A stretch of 64,000 nt of DNA from Leptospira sp. (GTDB lineage Bacteria > Spirochaetota > Leptospiria > Leptospirales > Leptospiraceae). The first letter of the stretch is position 1; every line of letters starts with the position of its first letter. Position numbers and translations under genes: made by a program. Below, piece by piece: positions 56,386-64,000 of the stretch. The stretch covers positions 1 through 64,000 of the forward strand of contig PEQN01000004.1 in the NCBI GenBank assembly GCA_002786225.1. Reading direction: 5' to 3'. The notes beneath the pieces are model-generated. The model was given only the letters and a program-made list of their open reading frames with translations, did not search any database and had not been told where the DNA came from.

Positions 56386-57312
56386 ATGAAACTAAATAAG
56401 TACTTTATTTCTCTTTCTATTTCACTTGGTCTTATTTTTATCCAATGCAATTTAAAACAAGAAGAAGGATCTTTCTTTATCTTAGATCTCGCAAGTGGGC
56501 AAGCAGCTTCCCAGGCTTTAGAGTTTAAAGTAGGAGGATCATTGGCAGGTTTGACTAGCGGCAATGTGACCTTGCAATTGAATGGCACGGAAAACCTTAA
56601 CCTAACTCAAAATGGCAATTTTCAATTTGCCTCAAATCTTAGTTCTGGAACGGATTATGATGTTGTGGTTGTACAGCAGCCAACAGGATTAAGTTGTTCT
56701 ATCAATAATGATTCAGGCAAAATCTCAAATACATCCGTATCTAATCTAGAAGTCATCTGCAACAATGGTAAGAAAATATTTATAACAGCCGCTAACTATA
56801 ATGGAAATTTAACATCGAGTATAGGATTAGGGACATTCAGTAACGGAATATTGGGAGCGGATGCAAGGTGCATGGCTGATACCAATAAACCAACCGATTC
56901 GTCCACTTACAAAGCATTTATAGTTGACGGAAGCAATCGCAGGGCATGTCAATTTGAAAACTGTGGGATCTCAGGAAGATTTGAAGGTCTTGATTGGGTG
57001 CTTAAAAGAAATATAAAATACATCCGTGCCTCTGATTCTACAAATCTCTTCACTTCCAATAATAGTGCCATTTTTTTGTTTGGAAATTTCAATGCACCGC
57101 TTTCTTCGGGAGGACCTGTTCAGACCTGGACGGGCTTTGCTCAAAATGTGAAATGGGTTAATTCAAGCGATGATTGTGAGGATTGGACCAGTTCAGATAC
57201 AGGCGATGATGGAAGAGCAGGGTCTACAAACCAAACAGATTATACATCCATTCGCAATTCCAATACTTTAGCTTGCAACCAAAACCACCATCTCATATGT
57301 GTGGAGCAATAA
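56386..57312 (+). CDS. DUF1554 lectin-like lipoprotein
   Basis: A 308-residue predicted lipoprotein: signal MKLNKYFISLSISLGLIFIQC with lipobox FIQC. Residues 45-130 form a beta domain often seen in leptospiral and other surface lipoproteins (LAGLTSGNVTLQLNG; LSSGTDYDVVVVQQP). The C-terminal 170 residues match DUF1554 (IFITAANYNGNL; GADARCMADTNKP; YKAFIVDGSNRRAC; WTGFAQNVKW; DCEDWTSSDTGDDGRAG; HHLICVEQ), a C-type-lectin-like fold common in Leptospira. It is probably surface-exposed; the ligand is unknown. This is one of the best taxon markers in the window. Confidence 0.85.
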   Translation: MKLNKYFISLSISLGLIFIQCNLKQEEGSFFILDLASGQAASQALEFKVGGSLAGLTSGNVTLQLNGTENLNLTQNGNFQFASNLSSGTDYDVVVVQQPTGLSCSINNDSGKISNTSVSNLEVICNNGKKIFITAANYNGNLTSSIGLGTFSNGILGADARCMADTNKPTDSSTYKAFIVDGSNRRACQFENCGISGRFEGLDWVLKRNIKYIRASDSTNLFTSNNSAIFLFGNFNAPLSSGGPVQTWTGFAQNVKWVNSSDDCEDWTSSDTGDDGRAGSTNQTDYTSIRNSNTLACNQNHHLICVEQ

Positions 57313-57527
57313 TTTTACTTAAATTGTTCAAAGTGATATGATTAAATTAATCCCTGAGATGGATCATTGATCATAAATTTCTTCTTCATAAAGTTAGCAA
57401 TAGAAGAATAGAGTTTCTCTTTGTATTCATCTTAAAAAAGAACACCAATAAAAAAGATTTTAATGCAAAAAATCACTTGGAATTGTGTTATTATAAGTGT
57501 AAAGTGTTATTAATCGGGAGAATCTTT

Positions 57528-58451
57528 ATGAAAATATACAATTTAATACTAATTTTATGCTTATCCATAGCAATATCATGTGGTGGCAAATCAGATAAGC
57601 TTACTACAGAGACAGGACCATCTGAACAATCTGTCCAGATAACATTTTTCTCAGGTGATGCCAAGATAGTTCGAAAGAATATTGAGACTAAGCCAGAGCT
57701 TGGCATGTCACTTGCAAGTGATGATGTCATACTTACTGGTGAAACGGGAAATGTTGAGATACTCATAAGAGAATCTGGTCTTGTAAAAGTTGCTAAGAAA
57801 TCTTCAGTTATGGTTTCTTCTTTTTTACGGGATTCTGAAGTTTCTGATACCAATGTCCATATCAATTATGGAAAGATAGTCACTGTAGTTAAGAAAGAAA
57901 AGAAAAATGAAAACTACAATATTGTAACTCCAACCTTAGTTGCGGGTGTGCGTGGAACATCTTTCATGACTAGTGTTGAGAATCCTAATAGCAATGCAAA
58001 GACAGTGGCTTGTGCCAAAGAAGAATGTGTTGTAAAAGTTTCTGTATTAGAAGGAGCTGTTGCCGTTCATAGAGTTGATAGCCCAGAAGAAGTCTTTCTA
58101 GGTAAGGGTTCTGAAGTAACAATTCCAGGTTCCACTAAATTAAAACAAGAGCTAGTCAAGCCTCTTGGTGAAAAATCTTTAGAAGAACTTAAGGGTTCCA
58201 TTGTTTTTCATAAGAGTAGAATTGGCGGTTTCGAGAACCTAGTGGACGAATTGAAGAAAAATTCTCGTGAACTTGCTGAACTTGATTCCTCAGGAAGTCT
58301 AGAAGATGCTAAATCTGAATTGCAGAAATCTGCAGCGAGCAAGAGTTCTGATGAGATTTTGAAGACTGCAAAGCAAGCAGATGAAACCAAGTATCTTAAG
58401 AAAGATATTTCTAAGGAAAAATTAAAACTAGATCCAAAAGAAACTTTTTAA
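57528..58451 (+). CDS. FecR-domain lipoprotein
   Basis: A 307-residue lipoprotein starting at the ATG that gives a signal peptide with lipobox ISCG (MKIYNLILILCLSIAISC). A FecR-like domain lies at about 30-200 (QITFFSGDAKIVRKN; ILTGETGNVEILIRESGLVKVAKKSSVMV; ATPTLVAGVRGTSFMT-like core). The C-terminal 100 residues are charged and helical. It begins a three-gene lipoprotein cluster with the PEGA and TPR proteins downstream (41 bp, then 4-bp overlap). FecR domains in such surface proteins usually have no sigma-factor partner. Confidence 0.82.
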   Translation: MKIYNLILILCLSIAISCGGKSDKLTTETGPSEQSVQITFFSGDAKIVRKNIETKPELGMSLASDDVILTGETGNVEILIRESGLVKVAKKSSVMVSSFLRDSEVSDTNVHINYGKIVTVVKKEKKNENYNIVTPTLVAGVRGTSFMTSVENPNSNAKTVACAKEECVVKVSVLEGAVAVHRVDSPEEVFLGKGSEVTIPGSTKLKQELVKPLGEKSLEELKGSIVFHKSRIGGFENLVDELKKNSRELAELDSSGSLEDAKSELQKSAASKSSDEILKTAKQADETKYLKKDISKEKLKLDPKETF

Positions 58452-58492
58452 TTTTTTCGTTGATTCTATGCTAGGAGGATTACTATCTCCCT

Positions 58493-60148
58493 ATGTCCTT
58501 TCTTAGAAATAGAATCCTATGCTTACTAATTGTATCTTTTTCTTACTCCTGTAGCACCATCCAACTCCAAGAAGGATTTGCTACAGAGAGGCAAAGACCT
58601 GCTTTTCTTAGGTATGAACCTAAGATCCAAGAAGAGCTTACTGACCTCACAGACCACCGCATTCGAAAGAAAAATAAATCCAAGGCAACACTTGCAATTT
58701 CAACTCTTGGTTTGCCCAAAGAAAATTTTGATCCAAGAATCAGAAATTTCTTACTAGAAGAACTCAAACGTTCCCTTACGAGAGATGGCTTTAGTTCTTT
58801 CCTTCTTCCTGAAGAATTAGAAACAAATACCAAGAAGCAAAATCTTTTCGAATGGCTGCGATCTAAAGACGTGGATGTCATTTTGAAACCTAAGGCTGCC
58901 CAAGAGGGATCTGAGATAAAAATGAATGTTCCTGTTTTGGATTCAGTGAACCAAAAGCAATATGGGTCTGTTGATTTTGCATGGAATATAGGCAAGGGTG
59001 ATTCTGACCCATCTCTTAAATGGGAGATACAAAAAACAGGAGCTAGACTTTCTGCACTAAGTCCATCTTCTTCAACCTATCCCAAGGTCACCTTACAGGC
59101 ATCCAATGGTGAGTGGACTGGAATATTTGATCTCTCTGTGAAAGGGATAGTTCAATTTTATTCCTCCTCTTCGGATACTGTCCTTACCTTGGATGGTAAG
59201 ACCATTGGCAATACTCCGATAACTAAGTTAGCAATCTTGAACGGTCCACACTCTGTTCAATTCTCTAAGCCTGGAGTTGAACCTAAGAAACTTTATATCC
59301 ATGTTAGAGCGGGGGAAGAAAGAAATTTTTACCAAGAATGGGAAGACGATATTTCAACAGCATCTTTAAGAATAGGATCCGTGCCTCAGGGCTTAAATGT
59401 TATCTTTGATGGGGAAATGAAAGGTCAGACGAATCAATATCTTTCTGAGATTGCTCCTGGTGATTTTTCTATCCAATACACCAGAGAGTGGGAAGGGGAA
59501 GAAATGGTTTTTTCGGAAGGTTCTATTAGCTTGAATCCTCGTGATAAGAAGGTTGTTACTCTTCCTTATTTTGCAGATGATCTACTAACGCACACTAAAT
59601 CAGAATTTTGGACTACTGTTGGTAGAACAGGTTTCAATCCTGGCTTCAAACCTATTCTATTATTTTCTTCTACTACAAGTCGCTTGGTTCCAGGAGATTA
59701 TGGTTACTATTCTGGCTATTTCTTCACGGATAATCTTGAAATCGAAGGAAGCTTTGTAAATCCAAATGAAAATGCAAAGGGTAAGGTTAGCTTTCTAGTT
59801 GAGATAGGCGAAGATGCATATACGTACGAAGTGAACGATAGAGAGGTTTCTTTTTATCATTTCGATGCAAAAAGTTCTCTCTCCAAAAGTATAGCGGTCT
59901 GGACATTTAAGAAAGATGATCCAGAAAAGGAAAGACCCTTTGCTATAGAAACAGATTTAGCTAAGGGCATGGTTTATTGGTATCTTGGAAATAGAAAGAT
60001 TTATGAATCCAAATTCACAGGAAGACCTTTATGGCGGCTTGCTATCTTAACTCGGGGAGAAGCCTTTTACAATGGTAGCCCTCTATCCAAATTAAAAATC
60101 ACCTATCCAGATTTGGTGAAATTTCAAAGCAAATGGGATAAAAAATGA
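58493..60148 (+). CDS. PEGA-domain lipoprotein
   Basis: A 551-residue predicted lipoprotein: signal MSFLRNRILCLLIVSFSYSC with lipobox SYSC. It has an N-terminal alpha/beta domain (about 50-190) and PEGA-type beta domains at about 215-360 (VLTLDGKTIGNTPITKLAILNGPHSVQFSKPG; LRIGSVPQGLNVIFDGEMKGQTN). The C-terminal 190 residues look like a jelly-roll beta sandwich (SEFWTTVGRTGF; DNLEIEGSFVNP; LWRLAILTRGEAFYNG). It is probably envelope-exposed and may bind carbohydrate. GGAGG lies 14 bases before the ATG, a long spacing. It overlaps the TPR gene by 4 bp. Confidence 0.8.
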   Translation: MSFLRNRILCLLIVSFSYSCSTIQLQEGFATERQRPAFLRYEPKIQEELTDLTDHRIRKKNKSKATLAISTLGLPKENFDPRIRNFLLEELKRSLTRDGFSSFLLPEELETNTKKQNLFEWLRSKDVDVILKPKAAQEGSEIKMNVPVLDSVNQKQYGSVDFAWNIGKGDSDPSLKWEIQKTGARLSALSPSSSTYPKVTLQASNGEWTGIFDLSVKGIVQFYSSSSDTVLTLDGKTIGNTPITKLAILNGPHSVQFSKPGVEPKKLYIHVRAGEERNFYQEWEDDISTASLRIGSVPQGLNVIFDGEMKGQTNQYLSEIAPGDFSIQYTREWEGEEMVFSEGSISLNPRDKKVVTLPYFADDLLTHTKSEFWTTVGRTGFNPGFKPILLFSSTTSRLVPGDYGYYSGYFFTDNLEIEGSFVNPNENAKGKVSFLVEIGEDAYTYEVNDREVSFYHFDAKSSLSKSIAVWTFKKDDPEKERPFAIETDLAKGMVYWYLGNRKIYESKFTGRPLWRLAILTRGEAFYNGSPLSKLKITYPDLVKFQSKWDKK

Positions 60149-63100
60149 AACATACTATTATACTTGCAATCACTCTAATACTTCTAAATGCCAATTGTGC
60201 GAGTAGAGAATTCAAAGCCACCCAAGCCTCAGATACGCATAGCAATTTGAGCCCTGCTGAGAAATTGAAATACAAGCAAGCCGTACAAATTGTAAACCAA
60301 GGAAATAAAGAATTTCAGGTTGGGAAGTATAAGGATGCTTTAGCATTAGCGCAGAAATCTTTTGAAACTTTTCCTACCTCGGAAGGATATTATTTAGCAG
60401 GTCTTAGTAACCAAAAGCTTGGAAAGAATGAAGCAGCTGCAAGTGATCTTGAAGCTGGTCGAGCCATAGCACCCAAGAATGAACAAATCTTAATCACTCT
60501 AGCTCTAGTCAAAACTACCCTAGGGGAAGAAGAAGATGCCTTGGATATTTATAAAGAGCTTGCTTCCTTTTATCCTGATGAGCCCGTTTATGTTTTTAAA
60601 AAAGGAGTCCAAGAGAAATCACTCACCAAATACAATGAGAGCTTAACCACTTTCCAAAGTATTAATCCAGATACTTTTCCTCAGAAGGCAGAACTCTACT
60701 CACAATTGGGTGATGTTTCTATGAAATTAAAGAATTATCCTGATGCGGAGAAGTATTTTACCCTAGCGGAAAAGGAATCACCTAATTCTAGCTCTATGAA
60801 GTCAAACAAATCCACTGTAAAGACTGCATCTTATCTTGAAAACGGCAATAAGGCAATGGCAGCTAAAGACTATGATACAGCGGTCAATGAGTACACCAAG
60901 GCTTCTGAAGTAGATAGTAAGAATCCATCTCCCTTAGTATTTCTTGCCAATGCTTTTATCCTCAAGCCAGACTATCGCAAGGCTGAAGCAAATTTGAACA
61001 AGGCTTTAAAGTTGAATGAGGATTACCAACCAGCTTACGAGGCATATTCCGCCTTGTATTTTAAAGAAAAAAGGTACAAAGATTCCATAGATTGGGCTAA
61101 GAAGGGTTTGGGATTTTTCCCAAAATCAGAAAGACTTTTCAATCGATTAGGTCTCGCACAATGGAAATTAGGTGACCTTAAATCAGCAGCTTTAAGTTTT
61201 CGAAGGGCTAGTGAAATCAATCCTAAGTTTGTAGAAAGTGATAAGAATCTTTCTTATCTATTGATGGAAGACAAAAGATTTTATGATTCTAAATTAGTGC
61301 TTCAATCCTTAAGTAAGAGAGATCCTGCAGCCACTCCAGAATACAATAAGATTATATTATTTTGTGAGCAATCTGAATTGATAGAAAAGGGTGATAAGTT
61401 ATTAGCCTCTGGTAAGATAAATGATGCGAACAAGTTGTACTCTCAATCTTTGAAAATGAATGCCAATGAACCAGCTGTTCACAATGCTTTTGGTAGATCT
61501 TATTTTGTTTCAAGTCTTATTTCTAAATCGGAAGCTAGCTTTCAGAAAGCACTTTCCCTTGATTCTGAGAACATTCCTGCATTGATTGGTTTGATACGAA
61601 TTTACTCTAGGCTAAGAGATTCTAAAAAAGAAAAGGCGGCACTCAGTCAACTGAACTCCTTAACAGAAGGTGATCCAACTGCTGGGATTTTAGTTGCACG
61701 ATTGAAAGAAGATGATGGAGATAGCAAGGCTGCTGAGGCTTCCTATCTTTCTCTCAAGAATCAGTATCCAGATAATTCTGCAATTTCTTACCGACTAGCT
61801 TCTCTTTATTATAAAATTGCAGTTGATAAAAACTCTGAAGAAAAATACGAGGAGGCAATTTCCTATCTTAAGAAAGCTAGTAAAGAAGATCCGAATTTTC
61901 CAGGAATTGCTTCTACAGAAAAGGTAATCTTAGAAAACAAAAAATTCGATGAAATCCTACCACTCATTAAGAAAGCCAATTTAAATTATGACCAAAAGAA
62001 TTATAAAGAAGCATCCGAGCTTTATAATTCTGCCTACCAAAAGACAAACAAACCAACTCTTTTGGTGAAGGTAGCAGAATGTTATGTGGGAATGGGAGAA
62101 GAAGAGAAGGCATTGAATCTACTCGAAGCCTCTGCGAATAAAGAAAAGACAGGTTTCACTGATTTTCGTGAGGCAATTTATTCCTATTACTTTTCCAAGG
62201 GTGATACTGCCAAAGCTGAGAATGGCTTTCGCAATCTACTCATAGAAAATCCAACTTCCTTCTACAGCTATTATAAACTGGGATTGATAGAGATGTCCAG
62301 GAAGAGTTATGATAAGGCTATAGAGAATCTTGATAAGTCCTTGGTTCTCAATTATAATTTTCCTGCTGGCAATGTTGCCAAGGGTGTCGCCTATTACCGA
62401 AAAGGTGATAACAAAATAGCTAAGGAAGAATTCAACCGAGCTATGGACAAAGATCCTAGTTTGGATATAGCATCTTTTAATATTGGAGTTTTATTTTTTA
62501 ACCAAGATATGGATAAGGAAGCTAGAAAAGTTTTCCAAGAATTGACTCAGAAAAGTCCAGAGTTTTCGGAGAGCTTCCACCAACTTTCCTATTTAGATTT
62601 CAAAGAAGGAAGAATTGATTCTGCTGAGAAAAATATTTTAAAAGCTTTAAAGATAGAGCGTACTCCAGCTTATTTGTATGCTTACTTAAAAATTTTGGAA
62701 GCTAAGAAAGACAAGAAAAATTGGCAGTTGGTTGCAAGGGAAATGAATGAAAAATTTCCATCTTCTAGCTTCACAAGCAAGATCCAAAATAATACATTCC
62801 AAAGTGAGCCGCTATACTTCCAATCTCATGAGACCCTGGGAAAACTTGTATCCAAACCTTTGCTAGTTGGTGATGCAATGATTTCAAATTATGGAACATC
62901 CTTGGTTGCCACAGATATAAGAACTAAGTCAAGAAAATGGCGAACAGAAAGCACACAGAAGTTTGATACCTTAATAACCGATCTAAGATTATTTGCAGCA
63001 AACTCTTCTTCCATTGCTAAGTATGATATAGAGTCAGGACAAGAATTGGCAATTGTTAGAAGTCAATCAACAAAGACAGGGCAGCTTGTGTCTTTCTTTG

Positions 63101-63726
63101 CAACTGAAGGGAATATCGTTTATGCATCTCAGCTCGATAAGCAAACTTTTATTAAATTGTTTGATTCCGATTTGAAAATTTTGAAAGAAATTTCAATTCC
63201 TGGTAATTTCTTTATTGATGTTTCCCCAGATGCACAGAGTTTTTTAATTTGGAATCATGAGGGTAAATTTAGCTTCCAAGAGGGAAGCATAACTGAGTTT
63301 CTTAATTCTAAACTTGAATTCTCAAATACAAAAGATCTTTCCTCTACCAAACTCAGCGATGTCGTTTGGATCAATGCTGAGCCCTATCTACTCTCTAAAG
63401 AAGGCTATGTAGAAGATGGTGCTTTCAAAAAATGGAATCTCCCTATAGATTCATACCAAGTAGAATCTGGAATTGTATTATTAATATCTAAGGATAGATA
63501 CTATGAATGGAAAGGTGGCAAACCAAAAGAATTACCATTTGCCCAAGGCATGATTTCCATACTTCCTGTTGAAAAAGGATATATATCCTGGGATCGGTTC
63601 AACAAGGTTAGGTTTCATAATTCTTCCGGAGCCATACTTGCCGAAACCAAGGCTCCTTCTGACTGGAATAATTCGAATTCTGATTTAGCTACTCTTTATA
63701 GCCAAGGCTTAGATCTTTCTAAATAG
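60145..63726 (+). CDS. Large TPR lipoprotein with C-terminal propeller-like domain
   Basis: A 1,193-residue predicted lipoprotein: signal MKHTIILAITLILLNANC with lipobox NANC. From about residue 40 to 880 it is a long row of about 20 tetratricopeptide repeats (for example YKDALALAQKSFETFPTSEGYYLAGL and YPDAEKYFTLAEKESPNS). From about 890 to the end a beta-rich region resembles a PQQ-like/WD propeller (DAMISNYGTSLVATDIRTKSRKW; LVSFFATEGNIVYASQLDKQTF). It is probably a periplasmic scaffold. It is coupled to the PEGA lipoprotein, and its last 31 bp overlap the convergent trmB. Confidence 0.83.
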   Translation: MKHTIILAITLILLNANCASREFKATQASDTHSNLSPAEKLKYKQAVQIVNQGNKEFQVGKYKDALALAQKSFETFPTSEGYYLAGLSNQKLGKNEAAASDLEAGRAIAPKNEQILITLALVKTTLGEEEDALDIYKELASFYPDEPVYVFKKGVQEKSLTKYNESLTTFQSINPDTFPQKAELYSQLGDVSMKLKNYPDAEKYFTLAEKESPNSSSMKSNKSTVKTASYLENGNKAMAAKDYDTAVNEYTKASEVDSKNPSPLVFLANAFILKPDYRKAEANLNKALKLNEDYQPAYEAYSALYFKEKRYKDSIDWAKKGLGFFPKSERLFNRLGLAQWKLGDLKSAALSFRRASEINPKFVESDKNLSYLLMEDKRFYDSKLVLQSLSKRDPAATPEYNKIILFCEQSELIEKGDKLLASGKINDANKLYSQSLKMNANEPAVHNAFGRSYFVSSLISKSEASFQKALSLDSENIPALIGLIRIYSRLRDSKKEKAALSQLNSLTEGDPTAGILVARLKEDDGDSKAAEASYLSLKNQYPDNSAISYRLASLYYKIAVDKNSEEKYEEAISYLKKASKEDPNFPGIASTEKVILENKKFDEILPLIKKANLNYDQKNYKEASELYNSAYQKTNKPTLLVKVAECYVGMGEEEKALNLLEASANKEKTGFTDFREAIYSYYFSKGDTAKAENGFRNLLIENPTSFYSYYKLGLIEMSRKSYDKAIENLDKSLVLNYNFPAGNVAKGVAYYRKGDNKIAKEEFNRAMDKDPSLDIASFNIGVLFFNQDMDKEARKVFQELTQKSPEFSESFHQLSYLDFKEGRIDSAEKNILKALKIERTPAYLYAYLKILEAKKDKKNWQLVAREMNEKFPSSSFTSKIQNNTFQSEPLYFQSHETLGKLVSKPLLVGDAMISNYGTSLVATDIRTKSRKWRTESTQKFDTLITDLRLFAANSSSIAKYDIESGQELAIVRSQSTKTGQLVSFFATEGNIVYASQLDKQTFIKLFDSDLKILKEISIPGNFFIDVSPDAQSFLIWNHEGKFSFQEGSITEFLNSKLEFSNTKDLSSTKLSDVVWINAEPYLLSKEGYVEDGAFKKWNLPIDSYQVESGIVLLISKDRYYEWKGGKPKELPFAQGMISILPVEKGYISWDRFNKVRFHNSSGAILAETKAPSDWNNSNSDLATLYSQGLDLSK

Positions 63727-64000
63727 AAAATTCTTTTGCCCTCATCCATCTTTTCCTGCTCAAAGGAGGAGATGGGTAGGGCAGGCCTTTCAAAGCAGTA
63801 CTCTTGGGAAGTGTATTCAAATCGATTGAATTTTCTCAGATGCCGAATAGTCCACCTTGCATAACCGAAGTGGTCTGTTGCAAATAGGAATTTCCCACCA
63901 GGTTTTAGTATATTGTATATCGATTTAAGAAAATTCTGGTCGATTGATCGATTTTTATGATGTTTCTTCTTGGGCCAGGGATCGGGAAAATTGAGAAAGA
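63696..64000 (-). CDS. trmB: tRNA (guanine-N7-)-methyltransferase, 3' part only
   Basis: About 100 C-terminal residues open to the right edge of the window, with no start in view. The translated strand shows FLNFPDPWPKKKHHKNR, the TrmB catalytic signature, then LKPGGKFLFATDHFGYA and the tail ending SKPWL. The enzyme methylates G46 of tRNAs using S-adenosylmethionine. Its stop lies 28 bp before the stop codon of the convergent TPR gene, so the two 3' ends overlap by 31 bp. The fragment is intact as far as it is seen. Confidence 0.9.
   Translation of the reverse strand, partial: FLNFPDPWPKKKHHKNRSIDQNFLKSIYNILKPGGKFLFATDHFGYARWTIRHLRKFNRFEYTSQEYCFERPALPISSFEQEKMDEGKRIFYLERSKPWL

Overview
The window looks like a chromosomal segment of a leptospire-type spirochaete (family Leptospiraceae, probably Leptospira or a close relative). 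The evidence is low G+C DNA, a flagellar cap gene, many exported lipoproteins with permissive spirochaete lipoboxes (YGC, FAC, SCG, IQC), a DUF1554 lectin-like lipoprotein typical of Leptospira, 7TM-DISM sensor proteins, and several partner-switching parts (STAS, RsbW-like ATPase, SpoIIE). Genus-level assignment is inference.

Layout. 1-21.5 kb is ordinary chromosome: the 3' end of fliD plus a follower gene, ribF, a STAS protein, a J-domain protein, DUF2237, a CcmH-like protein, a hybrid 7TM histidine kinase, plsC, an envelope cluster (PAP2 phosphatase, flippase, outer-membrane barrel), a response regulator/ATPase fusion, an exported three-gene operon with an HtrA-like protease and a pseudoprotease-like paralogue, a rhodanese-like protein, a FecR protein and an SDR enzyme. 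21.5-32.4 kb is an accessory block with a complete type II-B CRISPR-Cas9 locus. 32.5-42.4 kb holds two tandem lipoproteins (one a predicted seven-bladed propeller), a PAS histidine kinase, a hydrolase, an AraC regulator, a DUF962/Mpo1-like protein, an M3 peptidase and a DCC protein. 42.5-49.5 kb is the rod-shape operon mreB-mreC-mreD-mrdA-rodA plus one unknown gene. 49.7-64 kb holds ppx/gppA, a SpoIIE-type sensor phosphatase, pepA, bcp, a DUF1554 lipoprotein, a FecR-PEGA-TPR lipoprotein cluster and the 3' part of trmB.

The CRISPR locus is the centre of interest. cas9, cas1, cas2 and cas4 run rightwards as one operon. To their right, and read leftwards, lie a tracrRNA candidate (anti-repeat, nexus hairpin and terminal hairpin, with a promoter-like sequence at the right distance), a strong intrinsic terminator touching the first repeat, and 40 repeats of 37 bp with 39 spacers. 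The strand signals agree that pre-crRNA is transcribed leftwards towards the cas genes, from the end holding the decayed repeats. About 770 bp beyond the array is a lone, perfect repeat. A 52-bp block that I read as a promoter occurs twice (46/52 identical): once 61 bp outside the array and once 38 bp outside the lone repeat. The second copy is placed so that it could make a single crRNA with a spacer-length 5' end. Two small unknown ORFs lie between the copies and another just beyond. This solo-crRNA arrangement is the best candidate for something undescribed.
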